Assembly (NCBI GenBank): GCA_012103375.1 | Contig: WLWX01000001.1 | Coordinates: 1,726,501 to 1,790,500, forward strand | Length of the DNA: 64,000 nt | From: Paracoccaceae bacterium | GTDB lineage: Bacteria > Pseudomonadota > Alphaproteobacteria > Rhodobacterales > Rhodobacteraceae | Direction of reading: 5' to 3' | Part shown: positions 44,762 through 53,863 of the stretch, in pieces | Position numbering within the stretch: the first letter of the stretch is position 1 | Layout: every line of letters begins with the position of its first letter | The notes under the pieces: generated by a model | Seen by the model: only the letters and a program-made list of their open reading frames with translations | The model's database searches: none | What the model was told of the DNA's origin: nothing | Program-made: the position numbers and the translations under genes

Positions 44762-45310
44762 ATGTCCGATGAGTGCAAAAAAGTTCTGACTTATTATCGC
44801 TACACCAAGGTTCGTGGCATCACGACCCTGGGCGTCCTGGAAAAGCAGCCCAGATTAGCCCCCGCGCCATCGAAAACCCCAGCGCAGCGACTGCAGGATC
44901 TGAATGCCCGACTTGATGCGGATATCAGGGCGCGCAATGCGATAACGATTCCGCAGTGCGGGTGGCATTGTGACTATCTGGGCGAACGTATTGTTTCGGA
45001 TACGACGCGCACGCGCACCGTCAAGATCATCTGGACCGAACCATTTGAACTGCGTGACGCTAATGGCGGCGTTTTTCGCGGCATCGGGCGGTATCGGACA
45101 CGTGGCGATGCCCGCGTGCAAACAATCAAGTGGGAAAAGGAATGCGACACCAAGCTGGGTGATCCGGATTCGGATTGGAATGAGGCCTCGTTTAATCCCG
45201 AACAGACAAATATCGAACTGATCAGCAATTACGCATTGGCGGACCTATGGGAGGCGCTTCCCCAGTCAGAGCGCGAGATGCTGGAGTATCTGAAGCCCGA
45301 AAAGGCGTAG
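44762..45310 (+). CDS. Hypothetical protein at the end of the xpaC-telA cluster
   Basis: A 182-residue soluble protein: MSDECKKVLTYYRYTKVRG..., a Cys/His pair in IPQCGWHCDYLGERI, and an acidic end. No family is recognised. It has an unusually strong Shine-Dalgarno (AGGAGGTG) and an extended -10 promoter of its own, and it is less GC-rich than its neighbours, all of which suggest independent control and possibly recent acquisition. No signal peptide or membrane helix is seen. Confidence 0.6.
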   Translation: MSDECKKVLTYYRYTKVRGITTLGVLEKQPRLAPAPSKTPAQRLQDLNARLDADIRARNAITIPQCGWHCDYLGERIVSDTTRTRTVKIIWTEPFELRDANGGVFRGIGRYRTRGDARVQTIKWEKECDTKLGDPDSDWNEASFNPEQTNIELISNYALADLWEALPQSEREMLEYLKPEKA

Positions 45311-45416
45311 CGGGTCGGCAACACGGCTTGAAGGCCGGGGATGCCGAGTATGAATTGATCTGTTGGCTGGCAACTGAATACCTTAAGTGAATTGTAACAG
45401 TTGCGGAGTGGCCATC

Positions 45417-46340
45417 ATGATCCTGAGTTGCGGTGAATCGCTGATCGACATGCTGCCCCGTGAAACGGCTGCTGGCGAAGCGGCCTTTGCGCCTTACCCC
45501 GGCGGTGCGGTGTTCAATACGGCCATTGCATTGGGTCGCCTTGGCGCGCCGTCCGGTTTCTTTTCAGGGATCTCGACGGATCTGTTCGGCGCGAAACTGG
45601 TCGCCTCGCTTGAAGACAGCGATGTGGATACCGCTTTGGCGGCACGCTCGGACCGTCCGACAACGCTGGCCTTCGTGACCCTGACGGACGGGCAGGCATC
45701 CTATGCCTTCTATGATGAGAATACGGCGGGGCGGATGCTGGCCGAGGCTGATTTGCCCGACATTCCCGACGCGGTCGAGGCGATGTTCTTTGGCGGCATT
45801 TCCCTGGTCGTCGAACCCTGCGGTGCAACCTATGAGGCGTTGATGCTGCGCGAGGCTTCGCGCCGGGTCACGATGATCGACCCCAATATCCGCCCCGGTT
45901 TCATCCGGGACGAGGGCGCATATCGCGCCCGGATTGATCGGATGATCGCGGCGGCGGATATCGTGAAGATCTCGGACGAGGATCTGAGCTGGATTTTGGG
46001 TGCGGGCGACCCCGTCGATCAGGCGCGCGTGTTGCTAAAGCTTGGCCCGTCGCTGATTTGTGTGACCGAAGGCGCGAAGGGCGCGCGTGGGGTCAGCCGG
46101 GACCATAACGTCTGGGTCGACGCGACGCGGGTCGACGTGGTGGACACGGTCGGGGCCGGTGACACATTCAACGCAGGCGTTCTGGCCGCGCTGCACCGCG
46201 CGGGCGCGTTGACCAAACCCGGTATCGCGGGGCTGGACGGCGATGCGATCCGCGCCGCACTGGCGCTGGGCGCACAATCGGCAGCAGTCACTGTCAGCCG
46301 CGCGGGCGCAAACCCGCCATGGGCGCACGAACTGGCATGA
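45417..46340 (+). CDS. PfkB-family carbohydrate kinase (fructokinase-like)
   Basis: A 307-residue ribokinase-fold kinase. N-terminal substrate region [11 protein letters not shown] and [17 protein letters not shown]; the C-terminal ATP/anion-hole signature is [20 protein letters not shown] with the catalytic Asp. [12 protein letters not shown] is characteristic of fructokinases, which phosphorylate fructose to fructose-6-phosphate. ATG 45417 (GGAG 9 nt upstream) is used. Its stop overlaps the dtd start by ATGA. Confidence 0.84.
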   Translation: MILSCGESLIDMLPRETAAGEAAFAPYPGGAVFNTAIALGRLGAPSGFFSGISTDLFGAKLVASLEDSDVDTALAARSDRPTTLAFVTLTDGQASYAFYDENTAGRMLAEADLPDIPDAVEAMFFGGISLVVEPCGATYEALMLREASRRVTMIDPNIRPGFIRDEGAYRARIDRMIAAADIVKISDEDLSWILGAGDPVDQARVLLKLGPSLICVTEGAKGARGVSRDHNVWVDATRVDVVDTVGAGDTFNAGVLAALHRAGALTKPGIAGLDGDAIRAALALGAQSAAVTVSRAGANPPWAHELA

Positions 46341-46780
46341 GGGCGCTGGTTCAGCGGGTCAAAAAGGCGCGGGTGGAAGTCGGCGGCGCCACCATCGGAG
46401 AGATCGGGCCGGGGCTGATGATCCTTGTCTGTGCGATGGATGGCGACCCCGGGGATGCACCCGACAAACTGGCCGCGAAAATCGCAAAACTGCGGGTATT
46501 CCGCGACGATGACGGGCGAATGAACCGCTCACTTCTGGATACCAAAGGCGCGGCGCTGGTGGTCAGCCAGTTTACGCTGGCCGCCGATACCACGCGCGGC
46601 AATCGCCCCGGCTTTTCCAGCGCGGCGGCACCGGATGTGGGCGAACCGGCGTATGAGCGGTTTGCAGCAGCGCTTGCGGCGCAGGACATTTCCGTGGCGA
46701 CCGGACGGTTTGGTGCGGACATGGAAGTGCATCTGATCAACGATGGGCCGGTCACAATCTGGATGGACAGCGCGGCTTAG
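46337..46780 (+). CDS. dtd: D-aminoacyl-tRNA deacylase
   Basis: A 147-residue DTD enzyme that hydrolyses D-aminoacyl-tRNAs and Gly-tRNA(Ala). [15 protein letters not shown] at the start, the [21 protein letters not shown] active-site loop (SQxTL) and the cross-subunit Gly-cisPro loop near [16 protein letters not shown] are all present. Start 46337 overlaps the kinase stop. Confidence 0.94.
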   Translation: MRALVQRVKKARVEVGGATIGEIGPGLMILVCAMDGDPGDAPDKLAAKIAKLRVFRDDDGRMNRSLLDTKGAALVVSQFTLAADTTRGNRPGFSSAAAPDVGEPAYERFAAALAAQDISVATGRFGADMEVHLINDGPVTIWMDSAA

Positions 46781-46804
46781 AAACGCCGGCTGCGGAGTGG
46801 CCCC

Positions 46805-47350
46805 TTAATAATTGTTCGGGCTCTGATCCGTTGGTGCGGGATGTCGCGGGGCGTGATCGTTGCAGGACCGTGCGCCAACCATCACCCATCGTCGCGCGCC
46901 GCCGGTTCCGGCATAGCCGAACCAGACCTCGGTAATTTGCCTGTCCAGAATGTTCCGGCGATGCCCGGACGAACGCATCCAGGCTGCAACCACCCGATCA
47001 CGGGTTGGCTGGCCCTGTGCGATGTTCTCGTTTGCGCGGCAGGCATCATATCCAGCGGCCTTGATCCTGGCAGACATTGTCCCGTGTTTGGGTGAGCGAT
47101 GCGAGAAATAGTGGCGCCGCACCATATCACAGGCGTGCCCTTGCGCGGCGCGGTTCAACTGATCCGACAGCCGCAGCGCGATCAGGTTTTCGGCGGCGCG
47201 TTCGGCATTGATGCTGGACAGAAAATCACGCAGCGCCGATCCGGGCTGGAGGCGACATTGGGACTGGGCCAGCGCCGGTGTCGACAGGGCAAACACGACG
47301 GCAAGGAAAAGCAGGAAGCGGGACACGGGACACGGGAAGACAACTCGCAA
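46805..47350 (-). CDS. Secreted CAP-domain (SCP-like) protein
   Basis: A 181-residue exported protein: signal peptide FLLFLAVVFALSTPALAQ, then a CAP domain. The cavity histidines fit GHACDMVRRHYFSHRSPKHG and WMRSSGHRRNILDRQITEVWFGYA. Bacterial CAP proteins of this kind are extracytoplasmic and of mostly unknown activity. It is convergent with dtd and divergent from the aldo/keto reductase gene. Confidence 0.85.
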   Translation of the reverse strand: MRVVFPCPVSRFLLFLAVVFALSTPALAQSQCRLQPGSALRDFLSSINAERAAENLIALRLSDQLNRAAQGHACDMVRRHYFSHRSPKHGTMSARIKAAGYDACRANENIAQGQPTRDRVVAAWMRSSGHRRNILDRQITEVWFGYAGTGGARRWVMVGARSCNDHAPRHPAPTDQSPNNY

Positions 47351-47489
47351 ATCTCGGTTAACTTCAGGTGAGTATCACATAACGCCCGAATGGTTCACTC
47401 AATTCGCATCACGATTCCGCCTTGCGCTGGAATTACGGACCGGCGCAATGTCTGCCGAGTTTCTGAACATGACCCAGAAGGGAAAGCTT

Positions 47490-48539
47490 ATGACCTATGT
47501 TCCCGCCGAAAACCGATACGATTCAATGGTATATCGCCGCTGCGGCGCGTCCGGGTTGAAATTGCCCGCGGTGTCGCTTGGGCTGTGGCACAATTTCGGG
47601 CATGACACGCCGCATTCGACCAAGCGGGCGATTTGTCGGACGGCGTTCGACGCAGGAATCACCCATTTTGACCTGGCCAACAACTACGGCCCGCCACCGG
47701 GCAGCGCGGAAGAGGCGTTTGGCCAGATCCTTGCGACCGACTTTGCGGGCCACAGGGATGAGCTGATTATCTCAAGCAAGGCCGGATACGATATGTGGGA
47801 CGGCCCATATGGCGAATGGGGTAGCCGCAAATACCTGATCGCGTCCTGTGATGCATCGCTAAAGCGGATGGGCCTCGACTATGTCGATATTTTCTATTCG
47901 CACCGATTCGACCCCGACACACCACTGGAAGAAACCATGGGTGCGCTGGATCAGATCGTGCGTTCGGGCAAGGCGCTATACGCGGGGATTTCCAGCTACA
48001 ACTCGGAACGAACGCGTGCGGCGGTTTCAATCCTCGAAGACCTGGGAACGCCCTGCCTGATCCACCAGCCGTCTTACAACATGCTCAACCGTTGGGTGGA
48101 ACGGAATGGGCTGAAGGACACATTGGCTGAACTGGGAGTCGGATCCATTGCGTTCACGCCGCTGGCCCAAGGGATGCTGACGAAAAAATACCTTGGCGGC
48201 GTGCCCGAGGGCAGCCGCGCAACCCAGGGCAAAAGCCTGCGTCCCGAGATGCTGAGCGACCGGGCGATTGAGAATATTCGCAGCCTGAATGAGGTTGCGG
48301 CGGCGCGCGGTCAGACGCTGGCGCAGATGGCCATCGCCTGGGTCTTGCGCGACGGCGGGATCACCACGGCGCTGATTGGCGCATCCCGGCCCGAACAGGT
48401 GACGGATTGCGCCGGGGCGGTTGGCAATCTGGAGTTTTCAAGCGCCGAACTGGCCGAGATTGACAGATTGGCCGATGAAGAGGCGATCAACCTTTGGGCG
48501 CAGTCGTCCGAGACGGCCGAGGGTGCGGCAACGCGCTGA
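47490..48539 (+). CDS. Aldo/keto reductase, YghZ (L-glyceraldehyde-3-phosphate reductase) type
   Basis: A 349-residue NADPH-dependent aldo/keto reductase. The start MTYVPAENRYDSMVYRRCGASGLKLPAVSLGLWHNFG is the YghZ/MgrA-type beginning (shown in parts: YDSMVYRRCG, LPAVSLGLWHNFG). Tetrad residues: Asp and Tyr in FDLANNYGPPPG, Lys in SSKAGYDMW, His in FYSHRFDPD. It probably detoxifies methylglyoxal or L-glyceraldehyde-3-phosphate. ATG 47490 is chosen over upstream starts because the family begins here. Confidence 0.88.
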   Translation: MTYVPAENRYDSMVYRRCGASGLKLPAVSLGLWHNFGHDTPHSTKRAICRTAFDAGITHFDLANNYGPPPGSAEEAFGQILATDFAGHRDELIISSKAGYDMWDGPYGEWGSRKYLIASCDASLKRMGLDYVDIFYSHRFDPDTPLEETMGALDQIVRSGKALYAGISSYNSERTRAAVSILEDLGTPCLIHQPSYNMLNRWVERNGLKDTLAELGVGSIAFTPLAQGMLTKKYLGGVPEGSRATQGKSLRPEMLSDRAIENIRSLNEVAAARGQTLAQMAIAWVLRDGGITTALIGASRPEQVTDCAGAVGNLEFSSAELAEIDRLADEEAINLWAQSSETAEGAATR

Positions 48540-48666
48540 GGCTTTGGTTGGTTCGCAGGTCGGATGTGACCTGAAATGGATGTCCGGGCTTCGCGCCTTC
48601 GTTCACGGCGACAGCCGCGACCATACATCCCATTCGGGTCAAAGGCCGACAGCCACCGCCGACAAA

Positions 48667-48696
48667 GCGCCCGCCGGATTTCAACCCGACGGGCGC
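48667..48696 (-). terminator. Hairpin terminator after the DUF1127 gene
   Basis: On the minus strand GCGCCCGTCGG (48696-48686) pairs with CCGGCGGGCGC (48677-48667), including one G-T pair, with an 8-base loop and then TTTGTC. It lies about 22 bp downstream of the DUF1127 stop codon. Confidence 0.65.
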
Positions 48697-48718
48697 AACA
48701 CCGGCTGTTCCTGACAGA

Positions 48719-48943
48719 TCAGATGTTGATCAGGTCGCGGTAAACGTGGTGCACGATGCGATCGCGCTGGATGCCGATGCGGGCCAGATCAGCATCGGAT
48801 TTCGCCTGTAGCAGGCGGACGATATGGGTCCGGTCCCGGCTGTTCATCATGATGGTAAAGGCGCGGCCCAGCGCGTTGGCGACCTTGCCGTATGTGGCGC
48901 CGATTACGCTGCCAAACGGGGCGGTGTGGGATACATAGGCCAT
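48719..48943 (-). CDS. DUF1127 small protein
   Basis: A 74-residue protein with the YjiS-like DUF1127 motif near its end: VRLLQAKSDADLARIGIQRDRIVHHVYRD (given in parts: LLQAKSDADLARIGI, QRDRIVHHVYRD). Small alphaproteobacterial DUF1127 proteins are often stress- or sRNA-associated regulators of RNA turnover or phosphate/carbon metabolism; nothing more specific can be said here. ATG 48943 gives the usual start MAYVSHTAPFG. Confidence 0.83.
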   Translation of the reverse strand: MAYVSHTAPFGSVIGATYGKVANALGRAFTIMMNSRDRTHIVRLLQAKSDADLARIGIQRDRIVHHVYRDLINI

Positions 48944-49066
48944 TGTTCTGTTCTCATTTCGTTGAATACACGGGAATTTCGCTCCCGTGGGGCAAAAATA
49001 GGACTGCGCCATCCGAACGAGTAGGTGGATTAGATGCATGCCCGCGTTGCGTCAGGCGCAAGGCGG

Positions 49067-50431
49067 TCAGGCGCCGTCCAGAAAAGCCCGGAACCGCGCG
49101 AGGGTTTCTGCGACCAATGCCGGATTGCCGCGTGCCTCGATATTCAGGCGCAACAGGGGTTCGGTGTTCGAACGGCGCAGGTTGAAGCGCCAGTCGTCGA
49201 ATTCTGCGGACAACCCGTCAAGGTGATCGGTCTTCAGCGCGCCGTCCAGCATCCTGCGCGTGACCGCATCGATGGCGGCGTCTGCATCGGAAACCCTGAA
49301 ATTAATATCGCCCGATGACGGGAAGGCGGCGCGCATTCCGGCGATGATCGCGGACAGGGGCTGGCCAAGGGCCGACATGCGGGCCGCGACCAGCAGCCAG
49401 GGGATCATGCCGCTGTCGCAATACATGAAATCGCGGAAGTAATGGTGCGCCGACATCTCTCCGCCATAGACCGCATCGACGCGGCGCATGGTTTCCTTGA
49501 TCAGAACATGCCCTGTGCGCGACACTTCGGGCATGCCGCCAGCGCGCGCAACCTCGGCCAGCGTGTTCCACTGCACGCGCGGGTCGTGGACGATGCGCCC
49601 GCCGGGCGCCCAGTCGAGCATGGCAGCAGCAAGCAGGCCGACGATATATTCCCCGTCGACGAATTCTCCGGCCTCATCAAAGAAGAAGCAGCGGTCGAAA
49701 TCACCATCCCAGGCAATGCCCAGATCCGCCTTATGTGCACGCACGGCGTCCGCCGTGACAGGGCGGTTTTCGGGCAGCAGCGGGTTTGGAATGCCATTGG
49801 GGAATGTCGGGTCCGGGTCGTGATGGAGGCGGATGAACTCCAACGGGGCCGCTGTTTCGGCTAGTGCATCGGCCAGCGCATCAAATGTCGGCCCGGCAGT
49901 GCCGTTGCCCGGGTTCACGACAATCCGCATGGGCCGCAGGGCGGCCGGGTCCACGAAGGACAGCACCCGGTCACAATAGGCGGCGCGCGGGTCTGCAGCC
50001 GCGACGCTGCCGGTGTCGGGCGCGGTCAGGGGGGCGTCTGACACGACAAGATCGTGGATGCGCTGCAATTGATCCTGTGACACCGGCGTCGCGCCCGTGC
50101 CGATCAGCTTGATGCCATTATCGCTGATCGGGTTATGCGACGCGGTGATCATCAACCCGCCCCCGGCACCAAGGTGATCGGTTGCGAAATAAACCTCCTC
50201 AGTGCCGCATTGCCCGATGTCCGAGACATCAGCGCCAGCGGCCATCGCGCCTTGGGCCACGGCGCTGGACAGTGCCGGGCTGCTGGCGCGGCAGTCGTGG
50301 CCAACGACCAGATGTGTCGCGCTGGTGACCTTGACGAAGGCCGCGCCAATGCGAAGGGCCAGCGCCTCGGTCAGTTCGTCACCGACCCGGCCGCGAATAT
50401 CGTAGGATTTGAAACAGGCAAGACGTGTCAT
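49067..50431 (-). CDS. Phosphomannomutase/phosphoglucomutase
   Basis: A 454-residue alpha-D-phosphohexomutase. Catalytic phosphoserine loop TASHNPISDNG, metal loop DGDFDRCFFFD, sugar-recognition loop GGEMSAHHYFRD and phosphate-binding loop RRSNTEPLLRLN occur in the right order. It interconverts hexose-1- and hexose-6-phosphates for exopolysaccharide or LPS precursors (ManB/AlgC type). Start ATG 50431 begins MTRLACFKSYDIRGRVG, the family N-terminus. It is divergent from the dehalogenase-like gene (222 bp between). Confidence 0.93.
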   Translation of the reverse strand: MTRLACFKSYDIRGRVGDELTEALALRIGAAFVKVTSATHLVVGHDCRASSPALSSAVAQGAMAAGADVSDIGQCGTEEVYFATDHLGAGGGLMITASHNPISDNGIKLIGTGATPVSQDQLQRIHDLVVSDAPLTAPDTGSVAAADPRAAYCDRVLSFVDPAALRPMRIVVNPGNGTAGPTFDALADALAETAAPLEFIRLHHDPDPTFPNGIPNPLLPENRPVTADAVRAHKADLGIAWDGDFDRCFFFDEAGEFVDGEYIVGLLAAAMLDWAPGGRIVHDPRVQWNTLAEVARAGGMPEVSRTGHVLIKETMRRVDAVYGGEMSAHHYFRDFMYCDSGMIPWLLVAARMSALGQPLSAIIAGMRAAFPSSGDINFRVSDADAAIDAVTRRMLDGALKTDHLDGLSAEFDDWRFNLRRSNTEPLLRLNIEARGNPALVAETLARFRAFLDGA

Positions 50432-50653
50432 GGCGCTTCGTTTCTGCGCATCTTGCGCCGAAATCCAGCAAAATCGGCAGCGGGGGTTTTTGGATGCGGG
50501 CAGTCGAACCCGGATCGCCAACAGACCCCTGGCCGCGTTCATCACGCCGGGAAGCCCGGGGTCGACCGCGCCAATCTTGCCCGCGTGCATCCCGCCGAGT
50601 GCCGCGTTAAGGTCTGCCCAAAGTTCGAATTTCAAGGTTTGAAGGTCAGGGTT

Positions 50654-53600
50654 ATGGGGTTGCGTTTTTTCTCGGACAAGAACCGCCCGGTGCATCTGAG
50701 CGCTTATCCGCTTGAGCGGTTGGTTCGCGGCGAAATGCCGGATTTGACCGCGATCGCCACGGCACCACAGCTGAGTTTCCGCCGGCCTGATCAACCGCAA
50801 AGCATCGTCAATGCGATGGGTGAATATCAGGCCATGCTGGATGCGATCCGGGATGGTCTGGTGAACAAGGCGCGGGCCGAAATACCCGAAGATCTGGCCG
50901 AGCGGGCGAACCATTTGAAGGCATTCGGCTATTTCTCGGACAGTTCGATGGTTGGGATTTGCCGCCTGCCCGAAGCGGCGCTGTTAATGACCCCGTATCG
51001 CAATCCGGACATTGACCGCCTGGCCGAGGATCTGCGCACCAAGCAGACGGCGACGCTGGCCTCGGGCATTGACGTGATCATGGCCGATCTGAAGGAATCG
51101 ATGGAGGCACCGCCGTCCAGCATCGACGCCCATACCCACGCGCTGGTCTTTCTGGTCGAACATCACCGCGACCCCGACCCCGACGAACCGGGGGCTGAAT
51201 GGCTGGCCGATGCCCAGGATCATCGCGCCTGCCTGCGTGCCAGTGAAACGGCTGTGGTGATCGCCAATTACATCCGCCTGCTGGGTTTCGACGCCAAGGC
51301 GCACACCCCGGCGACCAGTGACGTTGATCTGAACCGGCTGACGGTCGCCGCCGGGCTGGCCGTGCCTGAGGGCGATCAACTGATCGCGCCCTATGTGGGA
51401 CCCCGGTTCGGGGTGGCGGCGATTACGACCGCGATGCCCCTGGCCGAGGATGCGCCCCTGGCGCCGATGGCGGATCAGCCGTGGCTGCGAACGCAGGGCC
51501 CCGCCTGGTGGCTGGGCAAAGGGTTCGCCAAGAACGCGCTGAACCGCGATCCCTATGCCAAGCGGCGATACGTCGACGGGGCGCAGCCGTTTGAAAAGCT
51601 GAAGCGGGTCGATGATCCGACCACGTATTTCGACGAGCCCAACGTCGCCCGTGTTCCCAAACGCGCCGACATGTTCGCACGTGCGCAATTCGGCGACATG
51701 AACAAGACCGTGCAGGATCAGGCCAAGGGCGGCCATTATGCCCGCAAATCTGCGCCCTCTTTCGCGCAGCGCCGCGCACTTGGGGCGTTCGTGCTGATCC
51801 AGAACGGAGAGCCTGCCGTAAACGGCCCACGCCCCAGCGATGCTGCGCAGAACGCGGCCAACCTCAAGGCGGCATCGTACTTCCTGGGCGTTGATGCGGT
51901 GGGCCTGTCGCGCTGTCCGGACTGGACCTGGTATTCCCATGACGCAGTCGGCGATCCGATCAATCCGCCCCACGATCAGGCGATCAGCATGATCATCGAT
52001 CAGGGCTATGAAACGATGGAGGGGTCCAGCGGCGACGATTGGATTGCCGTGGCGCAGTCGATGCGCGCCTATTTGCGGTTCTCGCTTCTGGGCGGGGTGA
52101 TCGCCAAGCACATCCGCAACCTGGGCTATTCCGCGAAATCGCATACTGTGATGGACGGAGAGGTTTTGCAGCCGCCCCTGCTGTTGCTGAGCGGTTTGGG
52201 AGAGGTTTCGCGCATTGGAGAGGTTATCCTGAACCCCTACCTCGGGCCGCGCCTGAAGTCCGGGGTGGTGACCACCGACATGCCGATGGATCACGACAAG
52301 CCCATCGACTTTGGCCTGCAGAAGTTCTGTGAAAGTTGCAACAAATGCGCCCGCGAATGCCCCAGCGGGGCGATCACCGCTGGGCCGAAGCTGATGTTCA
52401 ACGGCTATGAAATCTGGAAATCCGACAGCCAGAAATGCGCCACCTACCGGATTACTACGCCGGGCGGGGCAATGTGTGGGCGCTGCATGAAAACCTGCCC
52501 CTGGAACCTGGAAGGGCTGTTCGCCGAGGCTCCGTTTCGCTGGGCCGCGAGGAATATCCCCGCCGCCGCGCCGGTCTTGGCGAAACTCGACGATGCGGTC
52601 GGCAATGGCGGGCTGAACGACGTCAAGAAATGGTGGTGGGATATCGAGCTGGAAGAGGAAGGCGGCTATCGCCCCTCCAAACACCCGCTGAACTGGCGTG
52701 ATCTGCAAAAAGACCTGAATCTGAAGTATGAGGATCAGACGCTGGCCGTCTATCCCGCCCCGCTTGCCCCCCACCCCTGGCCGTTTCCGTTTCACATGGA
52801 TCGCGAAGCCGGGATCGAGGCGTATCAGGCGATGATCACGGCCGAGGAGTATCAGGAACGCGCCGCCCGTGGTGAACCGCCGATGCACCAATACCCGGAT
52901 CACGGCGACGCGCCGGTCGTTCGGGTCGAGGTGACGAAAGCCGAAGCCATGTCGCCGGATGTGACCAAATTCGAATTCCGCAGCCTCGACGGATCCGACC
53001 TGCCGGAATGGAGCGCTGGTGCGCATCTGGATATCGTCGTCGCGCCGGAATTCCTGCGCCAGTATTCCATGTCGGGCGACCCGGCGGATCGCTCGGTCTA
53101 TCAGATCGGCGTCTTGCGCGAAGACGCCGGGCGTGGCGGATCAAAGCTGATGCACCGCATCTTCTCGGAAGGGCGGAAGGTTTTCATCTCCAAGCCGATC
53201 AACCATTTCGAACTGGACGAGGCGGCGACCAAAACCTTTCTGATGGGCGGCGGGATCGGGATCACGCCAATGATTGCCTTCGCGCATCGCCTGCACACCA
53301 TCGGCGCGGATTTCGAGGTGCACTATTCGATCCCAAGTCGTGCTTCTGCCGGATATCTGGATGACCTCGTCGCGGTCCCATGGGCACATCGGGTACAGCT
53401 GCATATCTCGGACGAGGGTAGCCGTTGTGATCTGTCCGAAACACTGGCGGGGTATCAGCCCGGCTGGCACGTCTATACCTGCGGGCCGGATCGTTACATG
53501 GACGGCGTGATCGCCGCGGCTGAAGGTGCCGGGTTCCCGGACGACGCGCGGCATCTGGAGTATTTCTCACTCCCCGAGGTGCCAGACTATGTGAACCACC

Positions 53601-53863
53601 CCTTTACGCTGAAGCTGGCGAAATCGGGGCGCGAGCTTCTGGTGCCGACGGATAAATCTGCCACGGATGTTCTGACCGAGAATGGCGTGGCCGTGGACGT
53701 CAAATGCTCGGACGGATTGTGTGGTGTGTGCAAATGCGGATTGATCGCGGGTGCGGTCGAACATCGCGATTTTGTGCTGTCCAAGAAGCAGCGCGAAACC
53801 GAGGTGATCCTGTGCCAAAGCCGCGCAGCGGACCCCGATGGGGTGATCGAGGTTGACCTTTAG
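50654..53863 (+). CDS. Reductive dehalogenase fused to NAD(P)H flavin reductase and 2Fe-2S ferredoxin
   Basis: A 1069-residue protein. Residues about 1-550 resemble the cobalamin-binding reductive-dehalogenase region and contain two related halves (LIAPYVGPRFGVAAITTAMPL and LNPYLGPRLKSGVVTTDMPM). Two 4Fe-4S sites follow: CESCNKCARECPSG (about 558) and CGRCMKTCPWN (about 607). Then comes a ferredoxin-reductase module (FAD motif LRQYSMSGDP; NAD motif GGGIGITPMIAFA; CGPDRYMDGV) and a plant-type 2Fe-2S domain (CSDGLCGVCKCG...C, about 1017-1055). The layout matches BhbA, the bromoxynil dehalogenase of Comamonas: a self-sufficient, non-respiratory enzyme using NAD(P)H. No Tat signal, so cytoplasmic. 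ATG 50654 with GAAGG is used. The substrate is unknown. Confidence 0.85.
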   Translation: MGLRFFSDKNRPVHLSAYPLERLVRGEMPDLTAIATAPQLSFRRPDQPQSIVNAMGEYQAMLDAIRDGLVNKARAEIPEDLAERANHLKAFGYFSDSSMVGICRLPEAALLMTPYRNPDIDRLAEDLRTKQTATLASGIDVIMADLKESMEAPPSSIDAHTHALVFLVEHHRDPDPDEPGAEWLADAQDHRACLRASETAVVIANYIRLLGFDAKAHTPATSDVDLNRLTVAAGLAVPEGDQLIAPYVGPRFGVAAITTAMPLAEDAPLAPMADQPWLRTQGPAWWLGKGFAKNALNRDPYAKRRYVDGAQPFEKLKRVDDPTTYFDEPNVARVPKRADMFARAQFGDMNKTVQDQAKGGHYARKSAPSFAQRRALGAFVLIQNGEPAVNGPRPSDAAQNAANLKAASYFLGVDAVGLSRCPDWTWYSHDAVGDPINPPHDQAISMIIDQGYETMEGSSGDDWIAVAQSMRAYLRFSLLGGVIAKHIRNLGYSAKSHTVMDGEVLQPPLLLLSGLGEVSRIGEVILNPYLGPRLKSGVVTTDMPMDHDKPIDFGLQKFCESCNKCARECPSGAITAGPKLMFNGYEIWKSDSQKCATYRITTPGGAMCGRCMKTCPWNLEGLFAEAPFRWAARNIPAAAPVLAKLDDAVGNGGLNDVKKWWWDIELEEEGGYRPSKHPLNWRDLQKDLNLKYEDQTLAVYPAPLAPHPWPFPFHMDREAGIEAYQAMITAEEYQERAARGEPPMHQYPDHGDAPVVRVEVTKAEAMSPDVTKFEFRSLDGSDLPEWSAGAHLDIVVAPEFLRQYSMSGDPADRSVYQIGVLREDAGRGGSKLMHRIFSEGRKVFISKPINHFELDEAATKTFLMGGGIGITPMIAFAHRLHTIGADFEVHYSIPSRASAGYLDDLVAVPWAHRVQLHISDEGSRCDLSETLAGYQPGWHVYTCGPDRYMDGVIAAAEGAGFPDDARHLEYFSLPEVPDYVNHPFTLKLAKSGRELLVPTDKSATDVLTENGVAVDVKCSDGLCGVCKCGLIAGAVEHRDFVLSKKQRETEVILCQSRAADPDGVIEVDL

